The notes beneath the pieces are model-generated. The model had not been told where the DNA came from, did no database searches, and worked only from the letters and a program-made list of their open reading frames with translations. 64,000 bases of DNA from Parabacteroides gordonii MS-1 = DSM 23371 (GTDB lineage: Bacteria; Bacteroidota; Bacteroidia; Bacteroidales; Tannerellaceae), in contig NZ_KQ033920.1 in NCBI RefSeq assembly GCF_000969825.1, positions 1,539,075-1,603,074 on the forward strand, in the 5' to 3' direction. Made by a program: the position numbers and the translations under genes. Position 1 is the stretch's first letter. Every line of letters starts with the position of its first letter. Shown here in pieces: positions 1 through 10,120 of this stretch.

Positions 1-3000
1 TTCCTCATTCGCCGTCAACTCCACTCCGTTCGCCTTGACGATCAGATTCTCTCCATGATATCCATCTGCAAAACGCAGGTAGAAATGGAACTTACCACCT
101 TGCAGTACTTCGGTCGAATAACCGGACAACGGTTTGACCGCCACACCTTCCAATACAGGAAGGGTAATCGTAAAATATTTGGCATCCGGCACAAAGACAG
201 CCTCCAATGTCGTATCGCTCGTTATCGTGAAAATGCCCGGATTGGCCTGGCTTCCGTTCTTCCAACCTCCGAACTTATAGTTCAGGTCGGGCACGGCCGT
301 TACTGAAATCTGCTTAGAACAAGGCAACGTAAGCGAACCATCGCTACCGTCTTCCGTAAAATGAATATGACCTCCCTCCGCTGCTTGTTCCAAAGTAACT
401 GTATAAGTCACGCTTTCCAATCCCTTCACCGTAATCTTCACATCCTTGGAAGCGCCTTCCACGCGATAAATGCCGTTAGCGTTTGCCGTCAATACGGAAT
501 CGTTTGCCAATACGGTCATCGAATCCAACGACTGGAAATAGTTCCTGTCTACTTCTAAAGAGAATTCAAACGCACCTCCGAAAGCGATTGCCGAAACCAC
601 CTCACCTCCCAACGGATTGATGGCGGTAATGCCAGCCGGCAAATCGAAGGTAACCAGTAGTTTCTTCACACCGAATCCCATATCCCGCACGGTCACTCCG
701 TCTTTATAACCCTCCTTGACTGCAAATGCTTTCAGGGTAATGAGTTGCTTTGCATCGGTGCTCACCTCGAAAGGTTCTTCATAAAGCCGTTTCGGACTGT
801 CACTGATCGAATAATAGAGTGTCGTGTTTTCATCCGTCTTTTTGAGAGTTACTTTCACAACTGTTCCCGTAAGCATATTGTCGGTGTTTTCCGGGTCGGT
901 GATGATCTCCGGCGCGGAAGCTACCGTACGCGCATCTTCAAAGATGGCGGAGATATACAAGTCGTTTGCAGGCATTTTGATGGTCTGAGGGCTGGTGGTG
1001 TATGTCTTTCCACCGATCGACAAGGCTTTCAGGCCATACTTCGCATCCGTAGGCGTTGCCGTGATCGTGATCTCCACGCCTTCCCCGACCTTGTCGCCCG
1101 AAACCAACAGGTCTCCTCTCCGCTTTACCTCGATCTTTCCGTTTTCCGGTTGGGTAAAGCGAACCATATAACCAGGTTTCCAGGTGGCATAGAATGTCTT
1201 GTCGCCCGATTCACCCTTTTCAATCTTCGTTACAGGTCCCACCGTCAACATATCGTCGGCATACCAACCGGCAAATGTAAATCCGGGACGGATAGCATTC
1301 GTCGGCAACTGTTTCGACTCTTCTGTCGTATAGGTATCATCGGGCAATTCTTCCCCGTGAAACATATCGTAATGGATCTTGTAGTGCTTCGGTCCCCATT
1401 TGGCGTATAAGGTGAGGTCGCCGCCAATACTTCCGGATGTATTTTTATCATACGGCTTAGTAAAACCGGCATCCACAAACCAACCTTCAAAATCGTAGTT
1501 CGTCTTATAAGTACGCTTATCTATTTCAATCGGTTGTCCATACGTAAACGGGAAACTACCCTTGATTTCGGAACCGCCATTCGTTACGAACGACAAATGA
1601 TATATTTTCGGTGTCCATCGGGCATAAAGGGTTTTATCACCGGTTTCGTAATAAAACACATTCTCCATATATTTCGTTCCCCCTTCATTCGCGGTGAACC
1701 ATCCGACAAAATCATAATGTTCTTTCTTCGGCTCAGGTAGTGTAACAACCTCTGCCACGGTGTATGTCTTTTTGACATCAGCAGGAAGAGTTCCTCCATT
1801 TGTTACATAAGCAAGTTTATAATCACAAGCTTTCCAATGCGCATAAAGAGTTATCTTTTTCTTATCTGGTCCCGGTTGCGCAGCAATTGAAGTATACTTG
1901 TTTCCTCCTTCAGGTTGATCGAACCAACCCAAAAACTCCCAACCTCTTCTTTCTGTTTTAGGCATTTTATTTTCCGGTACACCGTTTTCCAAACTATAAT
2001 CTTCACTACGTACAGCACTTCCACCTCTTGGTAAAAACAAAATATCATAGTTAGCCTCTTCCCATTTGGCATATAACCGGATTGTCACCTTTGATTCATC
2101 CGTTGAAGAAGTTGTCCCCATCTTTTTATCTATCGGGAAGGTTGTAATTCTTTCATCTTCGTTATATTCTGTATTGGGGAACCAACCTTTAAACGCATAT
2201 CCTTCTTTCCATACCGATTCTCCGGCAAGCCATGTGAGTCCACCTATTTTGTCTGATGTGTACTGAATTGACGGTCGATCCATCTGCCCTCCTTGGGGAT
2301 CATATTGAATTGTAAATTCAATCAATTTCCAAGATGCATATAGATTCATACTTTCAGTTCCGGGAGAAACAGATTCAACCAATGTTCCATCCTTTTGTTT
2401 CCAGCCTGTAAAAACACGATCTTGTTTCTCCGGCTTTGGCAAAACCGATATACCCTTCTCTATATCGCGTGTATAATTGTCGTATATCTGATATTTCGTA
2501 TCCCCATCATAAAAATCCACCTCATACGGTTCCGGGCTCCACTTGGCGTAAAGGCGTAAAGGGTTACCATAGAAATTTTTATTCAACTCTGTTATTTGAG
2601 AACCACTGAAATTCTTATTGTCAAACCAACCTTCGAATTTATAGAAAGGTTTTATGGGTCTTTCAAAAGTAAAAACTGTCTCAACGGTATATGTATCCGG
2701 ATTATTTGATTCTTTTTGCCCGCCGTTGCGTTCATATATAATGGAATATTCAATAGGAGTAAAATGGGCTGTAAAACTCAGATGCCCAGTCGTATCTTGA
2801 ATAGTCGTATTTTCCACGATATTCTTGTCAACATTCCTTTCACCATAATGCCAATGCGCAAAGTTATAATGCTCTTTACTCAAAGTTTTTAAACTAAAAG
2901 GAAGTGTTTCAACGGTATATTCTGTTGGAGTGATTCCACTTGTTATCTCTGTTTCACCGTCAAAATAGGTGACATTATATGTGATTGGTTTGATTTCGAC

Positions 3001-3828
3001 AGTACCTTTAATCGATGTTTTTGAATTATCCGCGTCACTACCATTTATACCATAACCGGGAACAAATATTTTCGAAAATTCAACATCTGAATCAATGGCT
3101 CTCTCCCCAGTTGCACAACTAGCTCCAAATTTTCCTCCTTTTATTTGGACATTTCCTCCTTTTTTCTCTAATGCATGAGCTGAAATAGTTCCACTTTTCG
3201 CGTAAATATAACCATCAAAAACATTCAATGCACCTCCAACAATTTTTAATGCTACAGAAGAATTTATAGAACGTTCATTTCTAATCGTTCCCCCATTAAT
3301 ATTAATAGTTCCTCCTTGTACTTCTAAAGCCTCTTTAGAACCCTCACTCGAAATATCTCCTGAAAAAATATTTACACAACCACCAGTTATAGTAATAGCA
3401 GCATATTTTTCACTATAAATGTTCGCTTTAACATTCAAAGTACCTCCATTTACCCATATCGTTGAATTTCCATCAGTACCTTGATTATAAACACTACCAT
3501 TCCCTTGTATTGTTAAAGTTCCTTTTTCTATATCAAATATGTCAATTTTATTACGATTTCCTAATTTCCATATATTATAAATATTATGCTCATTTAATTC
3601 CAACACAATATCACCATCCGCCTTTATCGTAATTGTCTCCGTTAACTCCACATTTCCAGTCAACGTCACCTTATTTCCACTCCAATTAGCTTTACCTTTA
3701 AAACCATTTGCACTTGCTAACCCTTCAGCCGAACTTACATCTACAGCCTCAGCCATCCCAGCCAACATCATCATCCCAGCCAACAGTACACCTTTTATCC
3801 ACCAATTGATTACTCTATTCATGGTCAT
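1..3828 (-). CDS. Large InlB-repeat surface protein, 3' end outside window
   Basis: The reading frame is open from the ATG at 3828 (alternative in-frame ATG at 3822) to the left edge, giving at least 1276 residues without a stop; the C-terminus lies outside. I checked the frame at about ten places along its length. A signal peptide comes first (hydrophobic stretch ending near AGMAEA). Residues of about 25-250 are short Gly-rich turns (GGTINI, NGGTI) that suggest a right-handed beta-helix. From about 275 to 890 there are seven or eight Listeria/Bacteroides (InlB B-type) repeats of 60-75 residues, each with an F-x-GW core (FEGWF, FTGWK, FKGWF, FLGWF, FVGWF, FAGWY). A divergent InlB-like module and a chitobiase-C-like module follow. 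Such proteins are usually exported adhesins or surface proteins; the ligand is unknown. It may belong to the upstream lipoprotein operon, but the 219-bp gap allows its own promoter. Confidence 0.9.
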   Translation of the reverse strand, partial: MTMNRVINWWIKGVLLAGMMMLAGMAEAVDVSSAEGLASANGFKGKANWSGNKVTLTGNVELTETITIKADGDIVLELNEHNIYNIWKLGNRNKIDIFDIEKGTLTIQGNGSVYNQGTDGNSTIWVNGGTLNVKANIYSEKYAAITITGGCVNIFSGDISSEGSKEALEVQGGTININGGTIRNERSINSSVALKIVGGALNVFDGYIYAKSGTISAHALEKKGGNVQIKGGKFGASCATGERAIDSDVEFSKIFVPGYGINGSDADNSKTSIKGTVEIKPITYNVTYFDGETEITSGITPTEYTVETLPFSLKTLSKEHYNFAHWHYGERNVDKNIVENTTIQDTTGHLSFTAHFTPIEYSIIYERNGGQKESNNPDTYTVETVFTFERPIKPFYKFEGWFDNKNFSGSQITELNKNFYGNPLRLYAKWSPEPYEVDFYDGDTKYQIYDNYTRDIEKGISVLPKPEKQDRVFTGWKQKDGTLVESVSPGTESMNLYASWKLIEFTIQYDPQGGQMDRPSIQYTSDKIGGLTWLAGESVWKEGYAFKGWFPNTEYNEDERITTFPIDKKMGTTSSTDESKVTIRLYAKWEEANYDILFLPRGGSAVRSEDYSLENGVPENKMPKTERRGWEFLGWFDQPEGGNKYTSIAAQPGPDKKKITLYAHWKACDYKLAYVTNGGTLPADVKKTYTVAEVVTLPEPKKEHYDFVGWFTANEGGTKYMENVFYYETGDKTLYARWTPKIYHLSFVTNGGSEIKGSFPFTYGQPIEIDKRTYKTNYDFEGWFVDAGFTKPYDKNTSGSIGGDLTLYAKWGPKHYKIHYDMFHGEELPDDTYTTEESKQLPTNAIRPGFTFAGWYADDMLTVGPVTKIEKGESGDKTFYATWKPGYMVRFTQPENGKIEVKRRGDLLVSGDKVGEGVEITITATPTDAKYGLKALSIGGKTYTTSPQTIKMPANDLYISAIFEDARTVASAPEIITDPENTDNMLTGTVVKVTLKKTDENTTLYYSISDSPKRLYEEPFEVSTDAKQLITLKAFAVKEGYKDGVTVRDMGFGVKKLLVTFDLPAGITAINPLGGEVVSAIAFGGAFEFSLEVDRNYFQSLDSMTVLANDSVLTANANGIYRVEGASKDVKITVKGLESVTYTVTLEQAAEGGHIHFTEDGSDGSLTLPCSKQISVTAVPDLNYKFGGWKNGSQANPGIFTITSDTTLEAVFVPDAKYFTITLPVLEGVAVKPLSGYSTEVLQGGKFHFYLRFADGYHGENLIVKANGVELTANEE

Positions 3829-3966
3829 ATCGTTTGTCCTTTCCCTCCGAACCACGTTTCCAAATCTTCCACGTTTTCGGGTATATTTAATTTTTAATCT
3901 GAATTCAACCTATTTCCATCCTACCTGTCAAACAGTCCTTTACCCTGTCGGCAAGCAGTGTAAAAA

Positions 3967-4028
3967 CTACTTATTAAGTAGACAGACCCTCTACTTATCG
4001 AGTAGATTTGGGCTTACTCGATAAGCAG
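3967..4028. repeat. Three phased 15-bp palindromes upstream of the InlB-repeat gene
   Basis: Three versions of a 15-bp dyad occur at 3967-3981 (CTACTTATTAAGTAG, perfect), 3991-4005 (CTACTTATCGAGTAG) and 4014-4028 (TTACTCGATAAGCAG), with starts 24 and 23 bp apart. The second and third can also pair as an 11-bp perfect stem (3994-4004 with 4015-4025) around a 10-base loop. They sit between the stop of the PCMD lipoprotein gene and the start of the InlB-repeat gene. No T-run follows the hairpin in the minus direction, so repressor or activator sites are at least as likely as a terminator. Confidence 0.5.
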
Positions 4029-4047
4029 ATTATTTATCCATTGCCAA

Positions 4048-5703
4048 TTACTCAAACACCAACTCCAACTCATCCAACAGCAACACGCTGCTCGTGCTTC
4101 CCGTAAAGAAATCGCCATATTTGCTGGCGGAGGCTACGATGAGAATGTATGTCGGTTTAGTTGTCTGGTCGCAATATTCCAGGTCGATACGGAACTGGAT
4201 ATAATCCTTTACCGTTTCACCCTGTATGAGTTGCCCGAAAGCGACAAGGTTTTCATTGTTCCAGGTCAGATCGACAAACGTTCCCGTATTGGTATTGACC
4301 TGAAAAGGAGCCGTCCATCCAGAAAACAATGCCATATAAATATGGCAGGAATCACGCCGCCCCGCCAAATCCAGATAAGGAGCTTTCGTCTTGTCGATCA
4401 CGCCAGAATTATACTTATAATATCCTTTCAATGCCGAAGGACGACCCGTATAAGGACGACCGAAATTCAAAGAAGCACCGCTCAGTCCCTCCACCTTGCC
4501 GAATGTTCCCGTATAAAGACTACCAGCCGCGAAGACACCCGCCACCGTCTTACTTTCCAGACGTGCCGCCTTGCCTCGAACCACATCGCTCGTCTCCGGC
4601 GAAGTCGGATTGGCTTCCCCTACCGCATTGGAACCTTTGTTTCCAGAATCCCAAAAATAATTCTCCGGTTCCAGATCCAGATTGGCATACCAACTTTTTC
4701 CGTCTTTATACCAATCGTCCAAAGAAAGGTTCGGGATCAATTGGATAGGTTCCGTCTCGAATGTTTTCACATCTTCCGTGACGCCATCGACAGTCAATTC
4801 ATATTCATAGACCTTGCCCGGTTGGAGATGCGTGAATTCCAACGTAAAGTTGCCCGCTTCATCGATATCGATCTCGCTCGAAAGCACATTTTCCCAGCGG
4901 TCATTCGTATCCGCCTTAGTCTCCACTTCCTGCTTCATCCGATAGCGAGCGGAAACCATGCCCGTCCGTGTATTTCCCATAACACAAGCATGCTTTGCCC
5001 AAGCCGACACTGAAGTGAAAGACATTCCCGCCGGCGGATAGGCGACACTGACCGTCCACTCCTCCGTCTCGCCGAAAGCGGTAAACAGGAAGGTACGGGG
5101 ACGTGTAAAGTCGGTAACCGACTTCAGATCGGGCATAACCGTTGCCGTCGAACCACCCAGGCTCAACGTTTCAATCTCAATATTGCGCAAAGAAGGTTGC
5201 AAAAGCGAGTCTACATATACAATTACATTGTGCGTATTCTTATCGATCAACGCACTACCCAACTGATTTTTCACCGTCACCTGTTGTTGGATATCATGCT
5301 CTACCGTCACTTTCCACGGATAATCCTGATAAAGACGAAGGATAAAAGAGACAGGCTTCTTAAAATTCATTCGCGTATCTGCCGTAGGCGGCAAGCTGTC
5401 CACATGGACAAAGCCGGTATCCGGGAAATGCGCAAAGTCGAAACACGCCTTTTCGTCGGGGATCACCGTCATGCCGTCTGTCACAATCATTTTCTCAATT
5501 TTAAGATTGGCCAAGTCCAGACTATCCGCAACCTTGACGGCAATCGCAGCCGCCCCTTTGTCTATCTTCATCTGAGTCTGCCCCTGCAAGGCAAACTCAT
5601 TGATTTCCCCCACGATCGTAGGATAAGGCAAATCGTTCTTCACACATCCTGCCAAAAGAACAAGAATAACCCCAAATAGTATGAAATGCTTTACTTTCTT
5701 CAT
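4048..5703 (-). CDS. PCMD-domain lipoprotein
   Basis: A 551-residue lipoprotein. The signal peptide ends in a lipobox LLAGC, with the lipidated Cys at residue 20. The middle holds beta-rich repeats, with an FnIII-like segment near 225-317. Residues of about 321-551 fit the PCMD fold (putative carbohydrate metabolism domain, a jelly-roll family of Bacteroidetes lipoproteins): PNLSLDDW at the start, a WDSGNKGSN segment, and GSTSSVLLLDELEL at the end. The same ending (GSTSSVMYVDEFSL) closes the 760-residue protein two genes upstream, so the two are paralogous in this domain. The gene begins 7 bases after the beta-barrel gene stops, so the two are probably co-translated. PCMD proteins have been guessed to bind glycan, but no enzymatic residues can be named. 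Surface or periplasmic exposure is inferred from the lipobox. Confidence 0.88.
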   Translation of the reverse strand: MKKVKHFILFGVILVLLAGCVKNDLPYPTIVGEINEFALQGQTQMKIDKGAAAIAVKVADSLDLANLKIEKMIVTDGMTVIPDEKACFDFAHFPDTGFVHVDSLPPTADTRMNFKKPVSFILRLYQDYPWKVTVEHDIQQQVTVKNQLGSALIDKNTHNVIVYVDSLLQPSLRNIEIETLSLGGSTATVMPDLKSVTDFTRPRTFLFTAFGETEEWTVSVAYPPAGMSFTSVSAWAKHACVMGNTRTGMVSARYRMKQEVETKADTNDRWENVLSSEIDIDEAGNFTLEFTHLQPGKVYEYELTVDGVTEDVKTFETEPIQLIPNLSLDDWYKDGKSWYANLDLEPENYFWDSGNKGSNAVGEANPTSPETSDVVRGKAARLESKTVAGVFAAGSLYTGTFGKVEGLSGASLNFGRPYTGRPSALKGYYKYNSGVIDKTKAPYLDLAGRRDSCHIYMALFSGWTAPFQVNTNTGTFVDLTWNNENLVAFGQLIQGETVKDYIQFRIDLEYCDQTTKPTYILIVASASKYGDFFTGSTSSVLLLDELELVFE

Positions 5704-5710
5704 AAATCAG

Positions 5711-6451
5711 TTACAAATAAAAGACTATGCCGAGATCTACGGACAGCAGATTGATCTTGAAATTTGCCGAACTGGAAGTACGTTTGCCTTTATATACCTG
5801 ATCACGCGTCTGATCGTACCAGTTAAAATTAAGGCCTGCCACACTGACGGAAGCTTCCACGGCTGCAAAATCATTGACGAATACAGTGATACCGGGTGCT
5901 ACACCGATATTCAGGTTATGTTTCAACTGGTATAAGCCGGAGAGGTCGACTCCCGTTCCGGAACTTCCATTGCTTTCGGAATAGCCATACGATACCCTTG
6001 CCTCGTTGAACAACCCGAACCGTTTGCTATCGCCCAAATTCAGGTAGGTACGTAAAAAGACCGCAGTAGTAAACGTATTGGAAGTACTGTTATAGTCGCT
6101 GACATCAAAACTCAAATCATCCCCCAACTCCAAAGACAGGTTATTCAGGTTCGTCACGGTACGCCCATAAGCAAAGCGTCCTCCGATACTGATATTGTCG
6201 CGTATGAAATAGCTGACCAAAGGTGTCACCTTGAATGTATATCCATCGCTCGTTATATCTTTCAGTACGGAAAGAAATTCAAAATTATCGTCCACATGCT
6301 CGGAGTATGAGAACGTTGTACCTACCATCCATTGCCCTTTCGGGATAAAGGTCTTCATGACAATCCCACGGTCGTACTTGTTTTTCTTTGCTTGGACGGG
6401 CAAAGAAAAACAGAGGACGGATAGGAACAGGAAAAAAAGATGTTTTTTCAT
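5711..6451 (-). CDS. Small outer-membrane beta-barrel protein
   Basis: A 246-residue protein with a type I signal peptide (cleavage probably after PVQA, about residue 21). The mature part is a series of amphipathic strands with aromatic girdles (QWMVGTTFSYSE, YTFKVTPLVSYFI, ISIGGRFAYGR, FTTAVFLRTYLNL) and ends in a C-terminal beta-signal terminating in FYL. This is typical of an 8-10-stranded OmpA/OmpW-like barrel; no known family member is recognised. Its ATG follows the upstream TAA directly (stop at 6452-6454, start at 6451), which implies translational coupling. Among surface lipoproteins it could be the membrane anchor or export partner of the system, but this rests on position only. Confidence 0.85.
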   Translation of the reverse strand: MKKHLFFLFLSVLCFSLPVQAKKNKYDRGIVMKTFIPKGQWMVGTTFSYSEHVDDNFEFLSVLKDITSDGYTFKVTPLVSYFIRDNISIGGRFAYGRTVTNLNNLSLELGDDLSFDVSDYNSTSNTFTTAVFLRTYLNLGDSKRFGLFNEARVSYGYSESNGSSGTGVDLSGLYQLKHNLNIGVAPGITVFVNDFAAVEASVSVAGLNFNWYDQTRDQVYKGKRTSSSANFKINLLSVDLGIVFYL

Positions 6452-8734
6452 TTATTCGTTATTAATTGGATTCACGGGAACTTCTTTATATTCCGTTTCT
6501 TTCAAACATTCTTGATTATAATCGTAAGACAAACTAAATTCGTCAACATACATGACACTGCTCGTCGAACCGGTAAACACATCGCCATCTTTACTTGAAG
6601 AAGCCATGATGATAATGTATATAGGGGTTCCGGGAGAAGGCATCTTCCCTTGATAATACGTCAATGGTATAGAAAATTCCGTATATGTGTCCACATTTTC
6701 CGTTATTATCTTTTCACCATAGGCAAAAATACCTTCTGAGTTTTTCCTAAACTTATTGTTTTCACTATCTGCCTCTTTAGTCAAGGATTTTACACTTATC
6801 TTCTGAGTAGATAAAGCGATGCTTATTATACCTTTATCTAATTCTGAAGATGTTGTTCCTGCATTATTTTTCCAATTAATTGTACCCGGTTCATATTTAT
6901 ACCAACCATTCAATGAAACAGGGAAACCCTTGTAAGATTGCCCATACAAAAGTTCAGCTCCTTTTTGCCCTGCATACTCTACAATTCCTGAAAATATACT
7001 ACCGGCAGAAAAAGCCCCCATACCTGCAGCACCTGCCCACGTAGAAGCCAAATAGGCCGCTTTTTTTGAAGATTCCACAGGAGCTGTTTCCGTTGTTTCT
7101 TTTGTAAGAACAGGCTTACCACTACCGACAATCGCTCCTCTATTTCCAGATTCCCAATAAATCGCACCAGAAGAACCTGCATTTGGAGAGACGTAAGTTT
7201 TTTTACCACCTACCAATGGTGCATCAACTTCTCCTTCCCTTGTTCCCCAATCTTCAAAACCTAAATTCGGAACCACCGAAGCCGTCTCAACCTTGAACTC
7301 CACAGCTCCACATGCCATCGCCGGATCCTGTACTGAAGCCAATTTATACGAATAAGTAACATCAGGCTTCAACCCTATAACCAACGCCGATACATTCCCT
7401 TCATCCGTACGCTTTACACCTTTAATATCAATATTTAAACCATCAGATGATGTCAATTGGAAATAAGCAGTCTCATCAACAGTAATCCCCCGAAGCACAG
7501 CAAAAGTCGTCCAACAAATGGGGGCCTCGACAGCAGCTGCTACATTCGGCATGATTTTAATCGTAAACGATGCTTCTTTTTCCTGGTTACGGTCATCTAC
7601 GAAAATTACCTTGAAAGGATGCTCCGTCGGTTTGTCGTTTACAGCCTTCAAATGTGATAACAATCCGGACAAATCCCAGGTACAATCTACAAAATCGGCA
7701 CTTTCTTCTAACTTCGGTGTCGGAGGATTACCAAGTCCTAATGCCTGTGCAGAAGTTGCACTTTGCGGATCCATCAAATCAAACTTGCTCAAACCGGCCT
7801 CTACAAATACAGGTGAAGTTGTTTCAACCAATACTTTTGAGAATTTGGTTTTCGTACCAACTTTATAAGTAAGCCCTATTTGCGGCATTGTCTCTGAATT
7901 TTCCCGAAAAGAGAATACTCCATTTACAAAATTATCGCTCAAAGAAAAAGAGGAAACTCCCACACCAAACAAATTTTCTTCCCGTATAAAAATATCATAC
8001 GTTATTTCGTCATGTTCCTCATCAATCGTTACATCAAAATCAGCACCTGCTTCCTGATCTCCTCCACCAGGATTAGCCACCCCTATATTGAATCTATAAT
8101 GATGCTGAGGCTGCACATCCGGACATATCTTCCGAATCACAAACTCATTACCATCCCGGTTCACCAGTTTTAGCGACATAGTCAGTTCCTCAGGTGTAAA
8201 ATAACCGGAACGATATTCATCGCGGGTAAATGTCAAAGATCCAGAAGAGTTGCTTATTGTTGTCCCGTAGTGAGAAAAATATTTTTTCATATCCTCAGTA
8301 TACGACACCGACACTTTCGTATTGGAAATCTTACAAACCACTTGCGCACTGGTGATCTCCCCTTGTTTGACTTCAACCTCTTCTTCTCCTCGATACAAAG
8401 GGGTTTCCCAACCTGCCTCACCAGTATGATTCGAACTGACGGCAACAATATATTTTCCCACGGGAAGCGTCATCCGCTGATCTTTTACATCCGATAGATA
8501 ATCTTTATATGTATTGACCGTATCCCGATTCATATCCAACACATCTACCCGAAGCGACTCGAAAGTAACTCCCGTTTGCGCCTTGGTATACAAGGTCGCA
8601 TCTTCCTCTACATTCAAATAAAGGACACCGGTCAGACATAAACTATTCTTATCTTCCACACAAGACCCCAATAAGCCGGCCAACAGGTAAACCGTAATAT
8701 ATTTTATAGCACCAGTAAATAACTTCATTTCCAT
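6452..8734 (-). CDS. DUF4493 + PCMD lipoprotein
   Basis: A 760-residue lipoprotein with lipobox LLGSC (Cys25). Residues of about 33-235 match the DUF4493 pattern shared with the three genes upstream: an opening beta strand (GVLYLNVEED), LPVGKYIVAVSSN, then a YRGEEEVEVKQGE strand pair and a KISNTKVSVSY strand. A second beta domain follows (about 255-400). The C-terminal 260 residues are a PCMD domain (PNLGFEDWG, IYWESGNRGA, GSTSSVMYVDEFSL). The protein therefore joins in one chain the two domain types that its neighbours carry separately. It starts 2 bases after the previous stop. Fold and surface location are inferred from family; the ligand is unknown. Confidence 0.88.
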   Translation of the reverse strand: MEMKLFTGAIKYITVYLLAGLLGSCVEDKNSLCLTGVLYLNVEEDATLYTKAQTGVTFESLRVDVLDMNRDTVNTYKDYLSDVKDQRMTLPVGKYIVAVSSNHTGEAGWETPLYRGEEEVEVKQGEITSAQVVCKISNTKVSVSYTEDMKKYFSHYGTTISNSSGSLTFTRDEYRSGYFTPEELTMSLKLVNRDGNEFVIRKICPDVQPQHHYRFNIGVANPGGGDQEAGADFDVTIDEEHDEITYDIFIREENLFGVGVSSFSLSDNFVNGVFSFRENSETMPQIGLTYKVGTKTKFSKVLVETTSPVFVEAGLSKFDLMDPQSATSAQALGLGNPPTPKLEESADFVDCTWDLSGLLSHLKAVNDKPTEHPFKVIFVDDRNQEKEASFTIKIMPNVAAAVEAPICWTTFAVLRGITVDETAYFQLTSSDGLNIDIKGVKRTDEGNVSALVIGLKPDVTYSYKLASVQDPAMACGAVEFKVETASVVPNLGFEDWGTREGEVDAPLVGGKKTYVSPNAGSSGAIYWESGNRGAIVGSGKPVLTKETTETAPVESSKKAAYLASTWAGAAGMGAFSAGSIFSGIVEYAGQKGAELLYGQSYKGFPVSLNGWYKYEPGTINWKNNAGTTSSELDKGIISIALSTQKISVKSLTKEADSENNKFRKNSEGIFAYGEKIITENVDTYTEFSIPLTYYQGKMPSPGTPIYIIIMASSSKDGDVFTGSTSSVMYVDEFSLSYDYNQECLKETEYKEVPVNPINNE

Positions 8735-8736
8735 AA

Positions 8737-10116
8737 TTATTTTTTATTCAAGACAATGGTTGCTTGATCCTCTTTCTGGTTTTTATCTCTTATCTTTATT
8801 CTGAAAGAGTTGTTACTGTCCAACATTTCCAAGAAAGGAGAAATATCAAACTTCAGTTTTCCCTTTTCTCCCCTACCGGGCACTATCAATTCCTTACCCA
8901 TTCCGGAAAGAATACCATTAACCTCTGCCAAAGAAGAAGAATCCAACAAATCCAATGGTAGTTTTATATCTTTTCCAATCGAAACATCCACCGTCAGAGC
9001 ATCCAGTCCGGTTGGCAGATATAAATAAACCACAGCACTCTTTGTTTTAGAAGTAATCGTTTGAGGCATACTCACATCAAAAGCTTTTCCTTCAATCGTA
9101 CCGGTTATCTCAGGATCAGCAGTAGACGGTTCTCCCTCTCCCGGCTCATTCCCACCAGGCGTATCCGGCACATCCGGCTTATCCACCTCCACGAAATCGG
9201 AAGGCACCTCTATTATATAGTTCTTTTCAACCAACGATACATCCACCTTGATGGTCGGAGCGGAAGAAGGATATTCCGGTTCTTCAGGATCTGTCGGTCC
9301 TTCCGGTTCATCTGGTTCCGAAGGTTCATCCGGTCCCGGGTTGTCGGGATTGTCTGGATCCGAAGGTTCACCTGGTTCATCCGGTCGGGCGTCAATAGCG
9401 TCTAGTTTGATATACAAATTGTTATGTTCCTTGATCTGTTCGTCTTTCGACAAGTCGCACGAATAGGTATAGGATTCCCCTTTATAGGTTGTCGTATAGA
9501 TTGTAAAGCGTAACGTCCCGGTATTTCGGAGATAGGCGGAACGCAACTCGTCCGATGAGATCGTTAAGACCCCCGTCCCGTTGTCCACCACGATCGTATA
9601 ATCACTTCTAAAACTGTCGAAGAACTGGTCGGAAAGGTCGAACTGAACTTTCTTGTTCGATAAACGACAATTCGCTTCGATCTTCACCACTTCCTTGGCA
9701 GAAACCACGCAAGTCGTATCTCCTTCATAGTAGGGAGTATCGAAACCGGCATCCGGATCGTCGCCGCTAAAAGCCCGAATCGTATATTTGCCGGCAGGCA
9801 ACAACAATTCTCCATCCGCCTTCAATGCTGCATACGAATCGTAGCTTTTCACCACCTGCCCCACGCTGTCGAGTATCGAGACACAGAAATCGTCCGTAGC
9901 CAAATATATATCCTCATTCTCCGTCTCCCCTTTCGTCCCAGGCACGGCTGCTTCCCGTTCCGCTACTACATGAAGATCCAGCAGGCCGACATTTTCCGGC
10001 ACACCCTCTTCTTCATTCCCTTGCCCCTGTCCGAACAAATCCTTTTTCATCTCGCATGAGACGAAAAGCAGCAGGCAACACAACGCCCAATATGTAATCG
10101 GTTTTACCATACTCAT
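8737..10116 (-). CDS. DUF4493 lipoprotein with acidic Pro-rich linker
   Basis: A 459-residue lipoprotein with lipobox LFVSC (Cys21). The start at 10116 is followed by a second in-frame ATG at 10110 (MVKPITYW), which is equally possible. The DUF4493 domain spans about 40-245 (LLDLHVVAERE, LPAGKYTIRAFSGDDPDAG, YYEGDTTCVVSAKE, CRLSNKKVQFDLS). A low-complexity linker of roughly 45 residues rich in Pro, Glu, Asp and Gly (DEPGEPSDPDNPDNPG-like) separates it from a C-terminal beta domain. Such linkers usually hold a binding domain away from the membrane. The gene lies 4 bases after the stop of the preceding lipoprotein gene. Confidence 0.86.
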   Translation of the reverse strand: MSMVKPITYWALCCLLLFVSCEMKKDLFGQGQGNEEEGVPENVGLLDLHVVAEREAAVPGTKGETENEDIYLATDDFCVSILDSVGQVVKSYDSYAALKADGELLLPAGKYTIRAFSGDDPDAGFDTPYYEGDTTCVVSAKEVVKIEANCRLSNKKVQFDLSDQFFDSFRSDYTIVVDNGTGVLTISSDELRSAYLRNTGTLRFTIYTTTYKGESYTYSCDLSKDEQIKEHNNLYIKLDAIDARPDEPGEPSDPDNPDNPGPDEPSEPDEPEGPTDPEEPEYPSSAPTIKVDVSLVEKNYIIEVPSDFVEVDKPDVPDTPGGNEPGEGEPSTADPEITGTIEGKAFDVSMPQTITSKTKSAVVYLYLPTGLDALTVDVSIGKDIKLPLDLLDSSSLAEVNGILSGMGKELIVPGRGEKGKLKFDISPFLEMLDSNNSFRIKIRDKNQKEDQATIVLNKK

Positions 10117-10120
10117 TCTC

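Noticed and set aside
3994-4025. Intrinsic terminator after the PCMD lipoprotein gene
   Set aside because: A perfect 11-bp stem exists, but no T-run follows in the minus direction and the stem is explained by two of three phased palindromes.
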